Shown piece by piece: positions 51,679-60,934 of a DNA stretch of 64,000 nucleotides. Numbering within the stretch: the first letter of the stretch is position 1; every line of letters begins with the position of its first letter. Under the pieces are notes generated by a model that saw nothing but the letters and a program-made list of their open reading frames with translations, did not search any database and was not told the origin of the DNA. Made by a program: the position numbers and the translations under genes. The DNA is from an uncultured Oscillospiraceae bacterium. GTDB taxonomy: Bacteria > Bacillota > Clostridia > Oscillospirales > Ruminococcaceae. The stretch spans positions 3,295 through 67,294 of the forward strand of contig CAKSEC010000013.1 in assembly GCA_934446355.1 (NCBI GenBank), read 5' to 3'.

Positions 51679-51734
51679 GAACTATTATTGAATATGCGGT
51701 CGCTATTAGGACAGAACCGCTGTTTATTACAAAA

Positions 51735-51982
51735 GATATCCACCGGTCCCCCGGTGGATCAGTGTGTTGAAAAAGTCTACGACCAGACTAGCGAGAAGCC
51801 CTCAGATTCTAGGAACCCGCATAACGACTAGGCTTTGTGCCTGTCGTTATGCGGGTTGTGGCAGGACGCCACAAGTGAAAACCCCAAGCGCAGCACGACG
51901 CTGCGCATTAAAGGTTTTCGCCTTACGACGAAGATGAGGGTTTATCGACAGTCTGATCCACCGGTCCCCCGGTGGATATCCA
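51735..51982. repeat. long-hairpin repeat, copy 3 (full)
   Basis: The fullest copy, about 248 bp. Outer arms GATATCCACCGG...CCGGTGGAT occur at both ends (51735-51760 and 51957-51982). Inside are AGCCCTCA (51797-51804) with TGAGGGTT, and an apical stem of 15 perfect base pairs, AACCCGCATAACGAC (51814-51828) with GTCGTTATGCGGGTT (51843-51857), around the constant tip TAGGCTTTGTGCCT. An extra segment with a GCGCAGC hairpin lies on the right side. It ends just beside araD. Confidence 0.85.
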
Positions 51983-51987
51983 TATTT

Positions 51988-52680
51988 TCAGCCCTGCCCG
52001 TAGTAAGCATTCGCACCGTGCTTTCTGAGATAATGCTTATCCAAAAGTTCCTGCTGCATTCTGCCTGCGGTGGGAGCGATGGTCAGCGCATGGTAGTTCA
52101 TGAATGCGACTTCCTCCAGCACAACGGAATTGTGAACCGCTTCATGGGCGTCCTTACCCCATGTGAAAGGACCATGGCTCTTAACAAGCACCGCCGGAAT
52201 GCTCATGGGGTCAACTCCTGCAAATGTTTCTATTATGACCTTTCCGGTCTCCTTCTCGTACTCGCCGTGAATTTCCTTGGGAGTCATCGCACGGGTGCAG
52301 GGGATCTCGCCATAGAAGTAGTCGCCTTGGGTAGTTCCCATTGGCTGGATACCAACGCCAGCCTGCGCAAATGAAGTCGCCCAGCGGCTGTGGGTGTGTA
52401 CGACTCCGCCGATAGCCGGGAATGCACGATAAAGTTCAAGATGAGTGGGCGTGTCGCTGGAGGGCTTCCACTTGCCCTCGGCGACCTTTCCGGTCGCAAG
52501 CTCAACTACCACCATATCCTCGGCGGTCATTCCCTCATAGGGCACACCGGAGGGCTTTATAACCATCATGCCGCTCTCACGGTCGACGGCGGAAACATTG
52601 CCCCATGTGAACGTTACAAGGTTGTATTTCGGAAGCAGAAGATTGGCTTCCAGTACTTCCTGCTTTAATTTCTCTAACAT
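51988..52680 (-). CDS. araD: L-ribulose-5-phosphate 4-epimerase
   Basis: A 230-residue class II aldolase-fold epimerase making D-xylulose-5-phosphate. Motifs: TWGNVSAVDRESGMMVIKPSGVPY, GGVVHTHSRWATSFAQAG (metal His pair), LVKSHGPFTWGKDAHEAV (third metal His), and the late Tyr. Start at 52680 (AAAGAAAGG upstream); the longer frame upstream runs into araB. It is the last gene of the arabinose operon. Confidence 0.95.
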   Translation of the reverse strand: MLEKLKQEVLEANLLLPKYNLVTFTWGNVSAVDRESGMMVIKPSGVPYEGMTAEDMVVVELATGKVAEGKWKPSSDTPTHLELYRAFPAIGGVVHTHSRWATSFAQAGVGIQPMGTTQGDYFYGEIPCTRAMTPKEIHGEYEKETGKVIIETFAGVDPMSIPAVLVKSHGPFTWGKDAHEAVHNSVVLEEVAFMNYHALTIAPTAGRMQQELLDKHYLRKHGANAYYGQG

Positions 52681-52693
52681 ACTGCGTCCTTTC

Positions 52694-54265
52694 TTACTTC
52701 GCTGCTGCAAATTCAGCCGCCAGTCCGCGCTTGTAGTTCTCCATGAATTTCCGGAAACCCTGTGCGCCCTTTTCCTCAGGCTGTAATGTAGTGGATTCCA
52801 TGCTGCTGAATACCTTGCCGCCGAGGAACTCCGGCAGGGACTTTCCGCCGCATACGGAGTATGCCGCAAGCAGAGCCATTCCCCATGCGCCGCCCTCGCC
52901 GGCGGTTTTCATGACGGATACCGCACAGCCAAGCCCGTCCGCAAGGAACTGCTGCGCAACTCCCTTTGTCTTGAACAGACCGCCGTGTCCGGTTATCTTG
53001 TCAACGGAAACCTGCTCCTTGTCGAACAGGATATCCATGCCGAGTTTCAGTGCTGCCATCGTGGAATAAATCTCTGCACGGAACAGGTTTGCAAGGTTGA
53101 ATTTTCCGTCCGGGGTGCGGAAATACATCGGTCTGCCGTTCTCAGCGCCGGCAACAGGCTCGCCGGAAAGGAAATTGTACACAACGGTATCGCCGCAGTC
53201 CGGATCGCCTTTCAGCGCATGATAATACAGCATATCATAAAGCGCAGGCTTTGCGGTCGGGTGACCGCTCAGTTCCGCAAATTCGCCGAAGATCCTTACC
53301 CATGCGTCCAACTCAGAGGAACAGTTATTGCAGTGCACCATAGCCACCGGAGCACCGTCCGGGGTGGTCACTACGTCTATCTCAGGGTAGTAGCCTTTGA
53401 GCGGCTTGTCAAGAACAAGCATAGCAAATATTGAAGTTCCTGCAGATACATTTCCGGTTCGTGGGAGAACGCTGTTCGTTGCAACCATACCGGTTCCAGC
53501 GTCGCCCTCCGGCGGGCACACGGGGACTCCCGGCTGAAGCGTCCCTGTCGGGTCGAGGAACTTTGCACCTTCCGCAGTCAGCACGGCTTCCTTTGCGCCG
53601 GCATTAAGCACCGCCGGCAAGACTTCCAGCAGCTTTCCGGAGAATCCCTTTTCCGAAAGGCTTTTATCGACCTTTGCTATGTATTCTGCGTTATACCCGA
53701 TAACGTCAACCGGGAAGATCCCGGAGGCCTCGCCAACGCCGACCTGACGCTTTCCTGTCAGCAGATAGTGGATATGCCCCGCAAGCGTATTGACGTGTGC
53801 GATGTTCTTAACGTGCTCCTCGCCGTTCAATACCGCCTGATAAAGATGTGCAATACTCCACCGCTGCGGTATATTGAATCCGAGCAGCCCCGACAGCTCA
53901 GAAGCCGCCTGCTCGGTAATAGTGTTTCTCCATGTGCGGAACGGAACCAGCAGTCTGTCGTCCTTGTCGAACGCCATGTAGCCGTGCATCATGCCGGAGA
54001 TCCCCATTGCGCCGTAACCCGTGGGAGTTACGCCGTATTTGCTCTTGACGTCCTCAGCAAGGCTTGCGTAGCAGTGCTGAAGTCCTGCCGTGATATCTTC
54101 CAGCGAGTAAGTCCACACGCCGTTTTCATAGCGGTTCTGCCAGTCGTGGCTTCCCGAAGCGATGGGCGCAAATGTATCGTCTATCAGCACCGCCTTGATT
54201 CTGGTGGAACCAAATTCGATACCCAGATATGTTTTGCCGTTTTGTATTTTTTCCTGTATCGTCAT
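52694..54265 (-). CDS. araB: ribulokinase-like FGGY kinase
   Basis: A 523-residue FGGY-family carbohydrate kinase phosphorylating L-ribulose. N-terminal YLGIEFGSTRIKAVLID, the middle GVPVCPPEGDAGTGMVATNSVLPRTGNVSAGTS (ATP/substrate loop) and C-terminal KITGHGGLFKTKGVAQQFLADGLG are as expected. Position between araA and araD supports ribulokinase. Start 54265 has AAGAGGTGATAG before it; it lies five bases after the araA stop. Confidence 0.92.
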   Translation of the reverse strand: MTIQEKIQNGKTYLGIEFGSTRIKAVLIDDTFAPIASGSHDWQNRYENGVWTYSLEDITAGLQHCYASLAEDVKSKYGVTPTGYGAMGISGMMHGYMAFDKDDRLLVPFRTWRNTITEQAASELSGLLGFNIPQRWSIAHLYQAVLNGEEHVKNIAHVNTLAGHIHYLLTGKRQVGVGEASGIFPVDVIGYNAEYIAKVDKSLSEKGFSGKLLEVLPAVLNAGAKEAVLTAEGAKFLDPTGTLQPGVPVCPPEGDAGTGMVATNSVLPRTGNVSAGTSIFAMLVLDKPLKGYYPEIDVVTTPDGAPVAMVHCNNCSSELDAWVRIFGEFAELSGHPTAKPALYDMLYYHALKGDPDCGDTVVYNFLSGEPVAGAENGRPMYFRTPDGKFNLANLFRAEIYSTMAALKLGMDILFDKEQVSVDKITGHGGLFKTKGVAQQFLADGLGCAVSVMKTAGEGGAWGMALLAAYSVCGGKSLPEFLGGKVFSSMESTTLQPEEKGAQGFRKFMENYKRGLAAEFAAAK

Positions 54266-54269
54266 ACTA

Positions 54270-55736
54270 TCACCTCTTGAGAGCTGCAGCAGCGTCAAGC
54301 AATGCAAGCTGCTGCTCAAAGCTGTTGATATCAGTCTTGTCGTCGATTACCACAAGCTCCGTATTCGTCATCTTTGCAAACAGGCGGATATCATCGGCCG
54401 TGAGAGCCGTGGAAACTACCGCATGATGTGCACCGCCGGCATATATCCATGCTGCCGCACCAGTTGCGAAATCCGGCTTCAGCTTCCACATCAGTCTTGC
54501 GACAGGAAGCTTCGGCATGGGAGCAGGCTGCTTTACAAGCGTGATCTCAGCGCATACAAGACGGAATCTGTCGCCAAGGTCTATCATGGAAACTGCGATA
54601 CCCTCGCCGTCAATGCCGTCGAACACAAGGCGTGCCGGGTCGGATTTTCCGCCGATCCCAAGCGGGTGCACCTGAATTTCCGGCTTGTTTGCTGCGAACA
54701 CCGGAGATACCTCAAGCATATGCGCCGCAAGCTCCAGTTCCTCGCCGGAAGTGAGGTCGTAGGTGTAGTCCTCCATAAATCCGGTGGAACCCTTTCTCCC
54801 CTCGGACATCTTGAACAGAACCGCACCGAGTGCCGCAGTCTTGTAGTCGCCCTCAGGACCGAAGCCCACGCCCTTTGCCATGAGATTCTGCGCCGCGATT
54901 CCGGGAAGCTGGTTCAGCCCGTGGAGGTCCTGGAACGTATCGGTGAATGCGCCTATCCTTTCCCGTGCGATGAACTTGTCGAGAGCCACTTCGTACTTAG
55001 CCTGCTCGCGGACAGCGGCGATGTTGTCAGTCGCCATCGTGTACTTTTCGGTGTATTCAGCCATTTTAGCGTCTATCTCTGATTCAGTAACGCTGTCTGC
55101 GATCTCCGCTACATCGCCGATACCGTAGTAGTTCACGTTCCAGCCAAAGCATATCTCGCTTTCAACACGGTCGCCGTCCGTAACTGCGACATCACGCATA
55201 TTGTTTCCAAGCATTGCTACCCTCAGAGTCCTGCTGAATGCAGCAGCAGAAGCCGCATGAGCAAATCTGCGTATCTTCTCAATAACGTCCTCGTGCTGAT
55301 AGTAGCCCACAACGACCTCGCGCTTAATGCCGAGCCTTGTGCAGATGAATCCGAACTCACGGTCGCCGTGCGCAGACTGGTTGAGGTTCATAAAGTCCAT
55401 GTCAATGCTGTCGTAAGGAAGCTTTTCATTGAACTGCGTATGCAGGTGGAGCATGGGCTTTTTCAGGGCTTTCAGCGCTCTTATCCACATCTTGGCGGGA
55501 GAGAACGTGTGCATCCACATGATAACGCCTATGCACTCCTTATCGGAGGAAGCACGAACGCAGATGTCCTCGGCTTCGTCGGCGGTCTTTACCACCGGCT
55601 GGAATACGACTTGTGCGATGTCTGAGAGCTTTTCGTTCAGGAAATCAGCCATCTGGGTGCTGTCCTTTGCCGCCTGCGCAAGAGTTTCCTCGCCATAAAG
55701 GTCCTGACTTCCGGTAACAAAGTATATCTTGTTCAT
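54270..55736 (-). CDS. araA: L-arabinose isomerase
   Basis: A 488-residue arabinose isomerase, the usual length. It starts with KIYFVTGSQDLYGEETL; MWMHTFSPAKMWI and HLHTQFNEKLPYDSIDMDFMNLNQSAHGDREFGFI follow, and FGPEGDYKTAALGAVLFKM and the GGAHHAVVSTALT end contain active-site residues. It is the first of the araA-araB-araD group, separated from the ABC genes by a terminator-like hairpin. Confidence 0.96.
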   Translation of the reverse strand: MNKIYFVTGSQDLYGEETLAQAAKDSTQMADFLNEKLSDIAQVVFQPVVKTADEAEDICVRASSDKECIGVIMWMHTFSPAKMWIRALKALKKPMLHLHTQFNEKLPYDSIDMDFMNLNQSAHGDREFGFICTRLGIKREVVVGYYQHEDVIEKIRRFAHAASAAAFSRTLRVAMLGNNMRDVAVTDGDRVESEICFGWNVNYYGIGDVAEIADSVTESEIDAKMAEYTEKYTMATDNIAAVREQAKYEVALDKFIARERIGAFTDTFQDLHGLNQLPGIAAQNLMAKGVGFGPEGDYKTAALGAVLFKMSEGRKGSTGFMEDYTYDLTSGEELELAAHMLEVSPVFAANKPEIQVHPLGIGGKSDPARLVFDGIDGEGIAVSMIDLGDRFRLVCAEITLVKQPAPMPKLPVARLMWKLKPDFATGAAAWIYAGGAHHAVVSTALTADDIRLFAKMTNTELVVIDDKTDINSFEQQLALLDAAAALKR

Positions 55737-55753
55737 AGTAAATCTCCTTTACA

Positions 55754-55790
55754 AAAAAGCCGCACTGAAAGGGTATGTTTCAGTGCGGCC
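55754..55790 (-). terminator. intra-operon terminator-like hairpin
   Basis: GCCGCACTGAAA (55760-55771) with TTTCAGTGCGGC (55779-55790), perfect 12 bp; on the minus strand a T-run (complement of 55754-55759) follows. It lies between the last permease and araA. Confidence 0.75.
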
Positions 55791-55795
55791 TGTTA

Positions 55796-56833
55796 TTACG
55801 CCTTTTTCTTGTTCTTTCTGGAAAGAACAACGCTCTGGATAACAAGGAACAGGCAGATCATCGCCGCAACGGTAATGTTCGTCCACCATGCGTCGTCAAG
55901 TCCGAGGGAAGAAACAATGTTCTTTATCGTACTCAGCGAGATGACTCCGAACAGCGTTCCTATGATGTTGCCGGAACCGCCTGAGAGCATCGTGCCACCG
56001 ATGATGGAGGAAGCGATCGCGTTCATCTCGGCTCCGCTTGCATGGGAGGGTGAACCGGAGCCGACATGAAGGAAGTAAACAAAGCCGCCTATACCTGCGA
56101 GCACTCCGCACATCAGGTAAGCGAAGAACTTTGTGCGCTTAACGTTGATACCGAGCATATTTGCGCTCTGACTGTTGCCGCCGATTGCATAGAAGCCACG
56201 TCCGAGCTTGCCCCATTTGAGGAACAAGAACAGTAAAACCACTATCAGCAGCGCAGCTACAACGCCTATTTCTATGTACGCCGGAACAAATACGCCGTGC
56301 TTGTTCGTGGAGCCTATTCCGGGAAGTGTTAATCTTGTTTCCTTGAGTGCGCGGAACTCTTCGTTCTCAACGTTGAACTGCGTTGCGTTGACGATGGTAG
56401 TCATGCCCTTTGCGAAGAACATTCCCGCCAGCGTTACGATGAACGGCTGTATTTCCAGATATGCTATCAGATATCCCTGAACAAGTCCGAAAGCGGTTCC
56501 TATTCCGAGGGCTATCAGGATAGAGGTCAATACATTGCCTCCGCCGTAGTCGAGGTTCATTGCGCAGCACATACATACGAGCGACGTAACCGCGCCGACC
56601 GAGATGTCGATACCGCCGGTTATCATTACAAGGCTCATTCCACAGGAGAGGATTATCAGAGCTGCGTTCTCATTGAGTATGTTGAAGAAAGTCTGCACTT
56701 TCGTGAAGCCTGAGCCGATGAACACCACAGCGCAGATGTACATTACAACGAATATCGCAATGGTGATGACCAGAAGCAGATTAGAGTCAGATAATCTCCG
56801 TGAACTGCCGTTGGAGTTTTTCAGAAATTTCAT
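55796..56833 (-). CDS. sugar ABC transporter permease (YjfF-like)
   Basis: A 345-residue polytopic permease of the RbsC/AraH-type family (about ten helices). The MITGGIDISVGAVTSLVCMCC motif and LIIGGTMLSGGSGNIIGTLFGV block define the family. It follows another permease by one base, an arrangement of two different permeases in one transporter as in galactofuranose importers (YtfT-YjfF). Substrate inferred as arabinose/arabinofuranose. Confidence 0.9.
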   Translation of the reverse strand: MKFLKNSNGSSRRLSDSNLLLVITIAIFVVMYICAVVFIGSGFTKVQTFFNILNENAALIILSCGMSLVMITGGIDISVGAVTSLVCMCCAMNLDYGGGNVLTSILIALGIGTAFGLVQGYLIAYLEIQPFIVTLAGMFFAKGMTTIVNATQFNVENEEFRALKETRLTLPGIGSTNKHGVFVPAYIEIGVVAALLIVVLLFLFLKWGKLGRGFYAIGGNSQSANMLGINVKRTKFFAYLMCGVLAGIGGFVYFLHVGSGSPSHASGAEMNAIASSIIGGTMLSGGSGNIIGTLFGVISLSTIKNIVSSLGLDDAWWTNITVAAMICLFLVIQSVVLSRKNKKKA

Positions 56834-56834
56834 A

Positions 56835-57953
56835 CTAATTCGCCTCCTTGACGGGATTTCTGCGAGAAGCTATCTTCTTGCGGAGCGATGCAAGCTTGCT
56901 GCGTACAGTAGGAGCGCTGAGAACTACCAGAATAATTACTACGACCGCCTTGTATGCGGGAAGTGCAGTAGGAGCAACCTGGAACTTATAAAGAGTCGTC
57001 GTCAGGAACTGGATAACATAAGCGCCGAGTATTGAGGACGCCATGTTGAACTTACCGCCGCTGAGCGCATTTCCGCCGAGGGCTACCGCAAGGATAGCGT
57101 CCATCTCGATGTCCTTTGCAACTACCGAGTAGTTGATGGAGGAGATACGGCTGACCTTGATGAAGCCTGCGACCGCAACGCACAGCCCAAGTATAACGTA
57201 GGTCATGAACTTGATTCGTGCGGGGTTCAGACCGTTAAGTCTGGAGGATTCGGAGTTTATGCCGACCGCCTGTGTGAACAGTCCCAGCTTTGTGAACCGG
57301 AGCACCAGTGCGATTATCACAATACATATTGCTGCAATGAATATCGGGGTCGGGAGCGGCAATCCGGGAATGAAGTTGCCGAACCAGCCGAAGCTTTCGT
57401 CGTTGATGACGGGAAGCTGGTTGTTGTTTATCCATGCCGCGATAGAACGTCCTGCGGTGAAGAGGATAAGCGTTGCGACCATCGGCTGTATCTTGAAGTA
57501 AGCCACCAGAGCACCGTTGAATGCGCCTAACAGCATTGATACGACAACACAGGCGAGGAATGCAACGATTATCGGCGCATGAAGCGTTTCCGGACTGACC
57601 TCGCCGCCGCAGAGAACTCTCAGAACAACGCTGCCCGCAACTGCGATAGTCGCACCGACGCTGATATCCTGTCCGCCGGAAGCTGATGTTACCAGCGTCA
57701 TGCCGATAGCAAGAATAGCAAGCTCTGAAGCGTTATCAAGGATAGTGATGATGTTGCCAGAAATAACCATATCGCCGGCACTGTTCGGAGCATATTTGAT
57801 CGCAAAGAACGATGGGTCAGCGATCAGGTTGAACAGCACCAGTATCAGCAGTGCCGCCAACGGAATAAATATCTGATTCCTGACCGCTCTTTTCAGAAAA
57901 GCAAGGAACTTGTTCCCGCCTGTTTTTTCAAGCGTTTTCATGAACCTTTTCAC
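56835..57953 (-). CDS. sugar ABC transporter permease (YtfT-like)
   Basis: A 372-residue permease of the same family, with VTSASGGQDISVGATIAVAGSVVLRVL and AILAVALGGNALSGGKFNMASSILG. It has a longer N-terminal cytoplasmic part. It overlaps the end of the ATP-binding gene by 26 bases and precedes the second permease by one base. Confidence 0.9.
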   Translation of the reverse strand: MKRFMKTLEKTGGNKFLAFLKRAVRNQIFIPLAALLILVLFNLIADPSFFAIKYAPNSAGDMVISGNIITILDNASELAILAIGMTLVTSASGGQDISVGATIAVAGSVVLRVLCGGEVSPETLHAPIIVAFLACVVVSMLLGAFNGALVAYFKIQPMVATLILFTAGRSIAAWINNNQLPVINDESFGWFGNFIPGLPLPTPIFIAAICIVIIALVLRFTKLGLFTQAVGINSESSRLNGLNPARIKFMTYVILGLCVAVAGFIKVSRISSINYSVVAKDIEMDAILAVALGGNALSGGKFNMASSILGAYVIQFLTTTLYKFQVAPTALPAYKAVVVIILVVLSAPTVRSKLASLRKKIASRRNPVKEAN

Positions 57954-59460
57954 CTCCTGCGATCGTTTCCATTATCTTGGACTGGTTCAGGTCGGAGCCG
58001 GTAAGCTCGCCTGCGGTCTTTCTGTCGCGCATTACAATCAGTCTTGAACATACGTTCAGCATTTCGTCTATCTCAGAGGAGATGAACGTTACGCTCTTGC
58101 CCTCGGCGGCGAGTTTGAGAACCAGCTTCTGAATTTCGAGCTTGGTGCCTACGTCGATACCTCTCGTGGGTTCGTCGAGGATAAGGTATACAGGGTTCGC
58201 AAGAAGCCATCTTGCGAGAATAACTTTCTGCTGATTACCGCCGGAAAGCGACTTTATCGGAGTGTCCGGGGAAGCCGTCTTTATTTCCAGCAGCTTTATG
58301 TATTCGTCGGCATATTTCGCAGCGTCCGCCTTTGATATCGGCCGGAACATTCCACGCATTACCTGCAGCGCAAGGATTATATTATCCTTGACGGACAGGT
58401 CGCCGATGATACCATCGTGCTTTCTGTCCTCGGGGAGGTAGCTTATGCCGTGCTTCATTGCGTCAAGCGGCTTTCTTATCTTGACCGGCTTGCCGTTCAT
58501 CTTGACCGTGCCGCCGATTATAGTGTCGGCGCCGAAAATCGTGCGGACTGATTCGCTTCGGCCTGAGCCGAGAAGTCCGGTGAAGCCGTTTACCTCGCCC
58601 TTTCTTATCGAGAAATTGAAAGGCGCTATGCCGGCGTTGCTGGCAAGTCCCTCAGCCTCGAATACCGGAGGCTCGCCGTTGGTTTCCTGCTCGACCTCGT
58701 GGGGCTTATCCATGTCGGACAGCTTGTTGAGGTCCTTACCGAGCATTTTGGAAACCAGCTCGACTTTCGGAAGATCAGCTGCGTTGTACTCGCCCTCGAA
58801 TTTGCCGTCACGCAGTACCGTTATCTTGTCACAAACCGCATAAACCTGATCGAGGAAGTGCGTTACGAATATTATTCCAACGCCGCGGCTCTTAAGGTCG
58901 AGCATAAGCTTGAACAGCTTCTCAACTTCCTGCTCGTCGAGTGAAGAGGTCGGCTCGTCGAGGATAAGCACCTTGCAGTCCATATCGACTGCACGGGCTA
59001 TCGCAACCATCTGCTGGACTGCGAGGGAGCAGCTTCCAAGCTGCTGATTCGGTCTTGCCGGGATATCAAGCGATTCAAGAAGCTTGCCGGCGTCTGAATA
59101 CATCTTCTTCCATTTAGTGAAAGCGCCCTTTGATCTGCCGATGTACATATTCTCGGCAACCGTCAGGTTCGGGCAGAGTGTGATCTCCTGATAAACCGTG
59201 CTTATTCCAGCTTTCTGTGCGTCTTGGGTCGACCTGATAACGACAGGAGTAGGATTTCCGGACATATAGATGCTGCCGCCGTCCTTTTCATATACACCCG
59301 TGAGTACCTTTATAAGTGTGGATTTACCAGCACCATTCTCGCCCATCAGCGCGTGTATTTCACCCTTGCGCAGTGTGAATTCAACGTTCTGGAGTGCTTT
59401 CACACCGGGGAATTCCTTACATATGCCCTCTAGCCTGAGAACAACATTTTCATCACGCAT
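57928..59460 (-). CDS. sugar ABC transporter ATP-binding protein, two ATPase domains
   Basis: A 510-residue tandem ATPase of the ribose/arabinose type. Domain 1: GENGAGKSTLIKVLTG (Walker A), SCSLAVQQMVAIARA (altered signature) and VLILDEPTSSLD. Domain 2: TGLLGSGRSESVRTIFG (degenerate Walker A), LSGGNQQKVILARWL and YLILDEPTRGID. This pair of one normal and one degenerate domain is typical of the family. RBS GGAGGCG. It follows the binding-protein gene after a hairpin. Confidence 0.95.
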   Translation of the reverse strand: MRDENVVLRLEGICKEFPGVKALQNVEFTLRKGEIHALMGENGAGKSTLIKVLTGVYEKDGGSIYMSGNPTPVVIRSTQDAQKAGISTVYQEITLCPNLTVAENMYIGRSKGAFTKWKKMYSDAGKLLESLDIPARPNQQLGSCSLAVQQMVAIARAVDMDCKVLILDEPTSSLDEQEVEKLFKLMLDLKSRGVGIIFVTHFLDQVYAVCDKITVLRDGKFEGEYNAADLPKVELVSKMLGKDLNKLSDMDKPHEVEQETNGEPPVFEAEGLASNAGIAPFNFSIRKGEVNGFTGLLGSGRSESVRTIFGADTIIGGTVKMNGKPVKIRKPLDAMKHGISYLPEDRKHDGIIGDLSVKDNIILALQVMRGMFRPISKADAAKYADEYIKLLEIKTASPDTPIKSLSGGNQQKVILARWLLANPVYLILDEPTRGIDVGTKLEIQKLVLKLAAEGKSVTFISSEIDEMLNVCSRLIVMRDRKTAGELTGSDLNQSKIMETIAGGEKVHENA

Positions 59461-59493
59461 TGTCTTCGCCTCCGGTTTGTTAGTTAACAGAAT

Positions 59494-59532
59494 GGTCCGA
59501 TATAAGGGATGTGTTATCCATCATATCGGACC
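59494..59532 (-). other. intercistronic hairpin after the binding-protein gene
   Basis: GGTCCGATAT (59494-59503) with ATATCGGACC (59523-59532), between the binding protein and ATPase genes. Such stems often protect the binding-protein message. Confidence 0.6.
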
Positions 59533-59580
59533 GTTTCCGTCATGGCTGATCAGCTGATTCAGCTAGGCTGTTCAGAACGA

Positions 59581-60597
59581 TCAGATACCGTACTTGTCAA
59601 CGTCCTCCTGAGTGATCGTGGAAGCGTCGAATCCCTTCTCGTCCATAATGATGACCTTGTTTGCGGGAGCTGTGCCGTTCTCAAGATCCTTGATGATGGA
59701 GTCGATGTAGGAAGCCTGGAAAGGATTGCACTGGCCATCGTAGTTCCAGCTGCCGGAAAGGAGGTTATTAAGAGCCCACTTGTTGCAGTCGAAGCCCATT
59801 ACGATAACATCCTTGCCAACGCCGTGGGAGATGTTAGCCTTGTCGAGGGCTGCAACTGCGCCCTTTGCCATATCGTCGTTCTCAGCGTAGATAACGTTGA
59901 AGGAAGTGCCGCTGTCGATGATGGACTGAACGATCTGCTGTGCTGTTTCTGCGTTCCAGTCAGCGGTCTGCTGTGTAACGAGGTTCCAGCTGTCTTCCTC
60001 AGCTACCTTGGTGTCGAGGGCGCCGGTTCTGCCGACCTGTGCAGCGGAACCCATCGTGCCCTGGATATGTACTATGTTATACTCCGAAAGTCCCTGGGAA
60101 GCCAGCCAGTCAACTGCGGTCTGACCTTCCTTAGCCATATCAGATACAATGGAAGCTTCGTACAGGCTTTCGTCAGCGTCGATGGTTCTGTCGAACAGAA
60201 TGACCTTGATACCCTGAGCCTGAGCGTCCTTGAGCACGGAGTCCCAGCCGGAAGTGCCGGCAGCGGAGATGAGCAGGTAATCCACCTCGGACTGAATGAA
60301 TGTCTGCGCCATTGCGATCTGCTCGTCGTTCTTAAGGCTGTATGCAAAGGAAGCATCGTAGCCGTTCTCCTCTGTGAATGTAGCCTTCATGTCCTTATCG
60401 TTCGCTGTACGATAGCCGGACTCGTTGGGGTCGTTGTTGATTATTCCAACTTTAATGAGGTCTCCGCTTGCAGAACCAGAGCCAGATCCGCTGCTGCCGG
60501 ATTCAGCAGTGCTGCCGTTGCCTGAGCTGCAGCCTGCGAGTACGCTTGCGGTGAGTGCCAGACCGAGTACCGATGCGAGTATCTTCTTGATTTTCAT
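59581..60597 (-). CDS. sugar ABC transporter substrate-binding lipoprotein
   Basis: A 338-residue lipoprotein: signal with lipobox VLAGC (Cys 22), a Ser/Gly linker, and a type I periplasmic-binding domain (LIKVGIINNDPNESGYRTANDKDMKATF; FIQSEVDYLLISAAGTSGWD; NVIYAENDDMAKGAVAAL; VIVMGFDCNKWALNNLL). It is first in the transporter operon; the arabinose genes downstream suggest L-arabinose or arabinose oligomers. RBS AGGGA. Divergent from araR. Confidence 0.92.
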   Translation of the reverse strand: MKIKKILASVLGLALTASVLAGCSSGNGSTAESGSSGSGSGSASGDLIKVGIINNDPNESGYRTANDKDMKATFTEENGYDASFAYSLKNDEQIAMAQTFIQSEVDYLLISAAGTSGWDSVLKDAQAQGIKVILFDRTIDADESLYEASIVSDMAKEGQTAVDWLASQGLSEYNIVHIQGTMGSAAQVGRTGALDTKVAEEDSWNLVTQQTADWNAETAQQIVQSIIDSGTSFNVIYAENDDMAKGAVAALDKANISHGVGKDVIVMGFDCNKWALNNLLSGSWNYDGQCNPFQASYIDSIIKDLENGTAPANKVIIMDEKGFDASTITQEDVDKYGI

Positions 60598-60934
60598 AGC
60601 TTTTTCCCTCCGATAAAAAATGATCGTTGTGGTTTTGTTTTGGAACGCTTATAACAAATTCCCAGCATGATTGCTACAAATTTTATTTTTGTCTGCGTTC
60701 CTGTTTGCTGTCCTTATTTTAGCACAAAGGAATAACAAAATCAATGCACAAATCGCACATTATTTTCGAAAAGTTTTTGTGCACATTCTACAAAAAGCAT
60801 ACTTTTTCGGCAAACAAGTGTGATGCCGAGTAAAAACATCTTGACAAATCGGAAGCAAAGTTGTATCATACGCATAGATGAATTTGTATTCTTTCAAAGT
60901 TCAGATTTGTACTTTAATATAGGAGCGATAATAT
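60598..60934. promoter_or_regulatory. araR/transporter control region
   Basis: Between divergent araR and the transporter operon. araR promoter: TTGACA (60841-60846), 17 bases, TATCAT (60864-60869). Operator candidates: two ATTTGTA direct repeats near 60881 and 60905, and an inverted pair TTTTTGT / ACAAAAA around 60773-60796; these fit AraR sites (ATTTGTAC core). The A/T-rich rest has no ORF. Confidence 0.6.
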
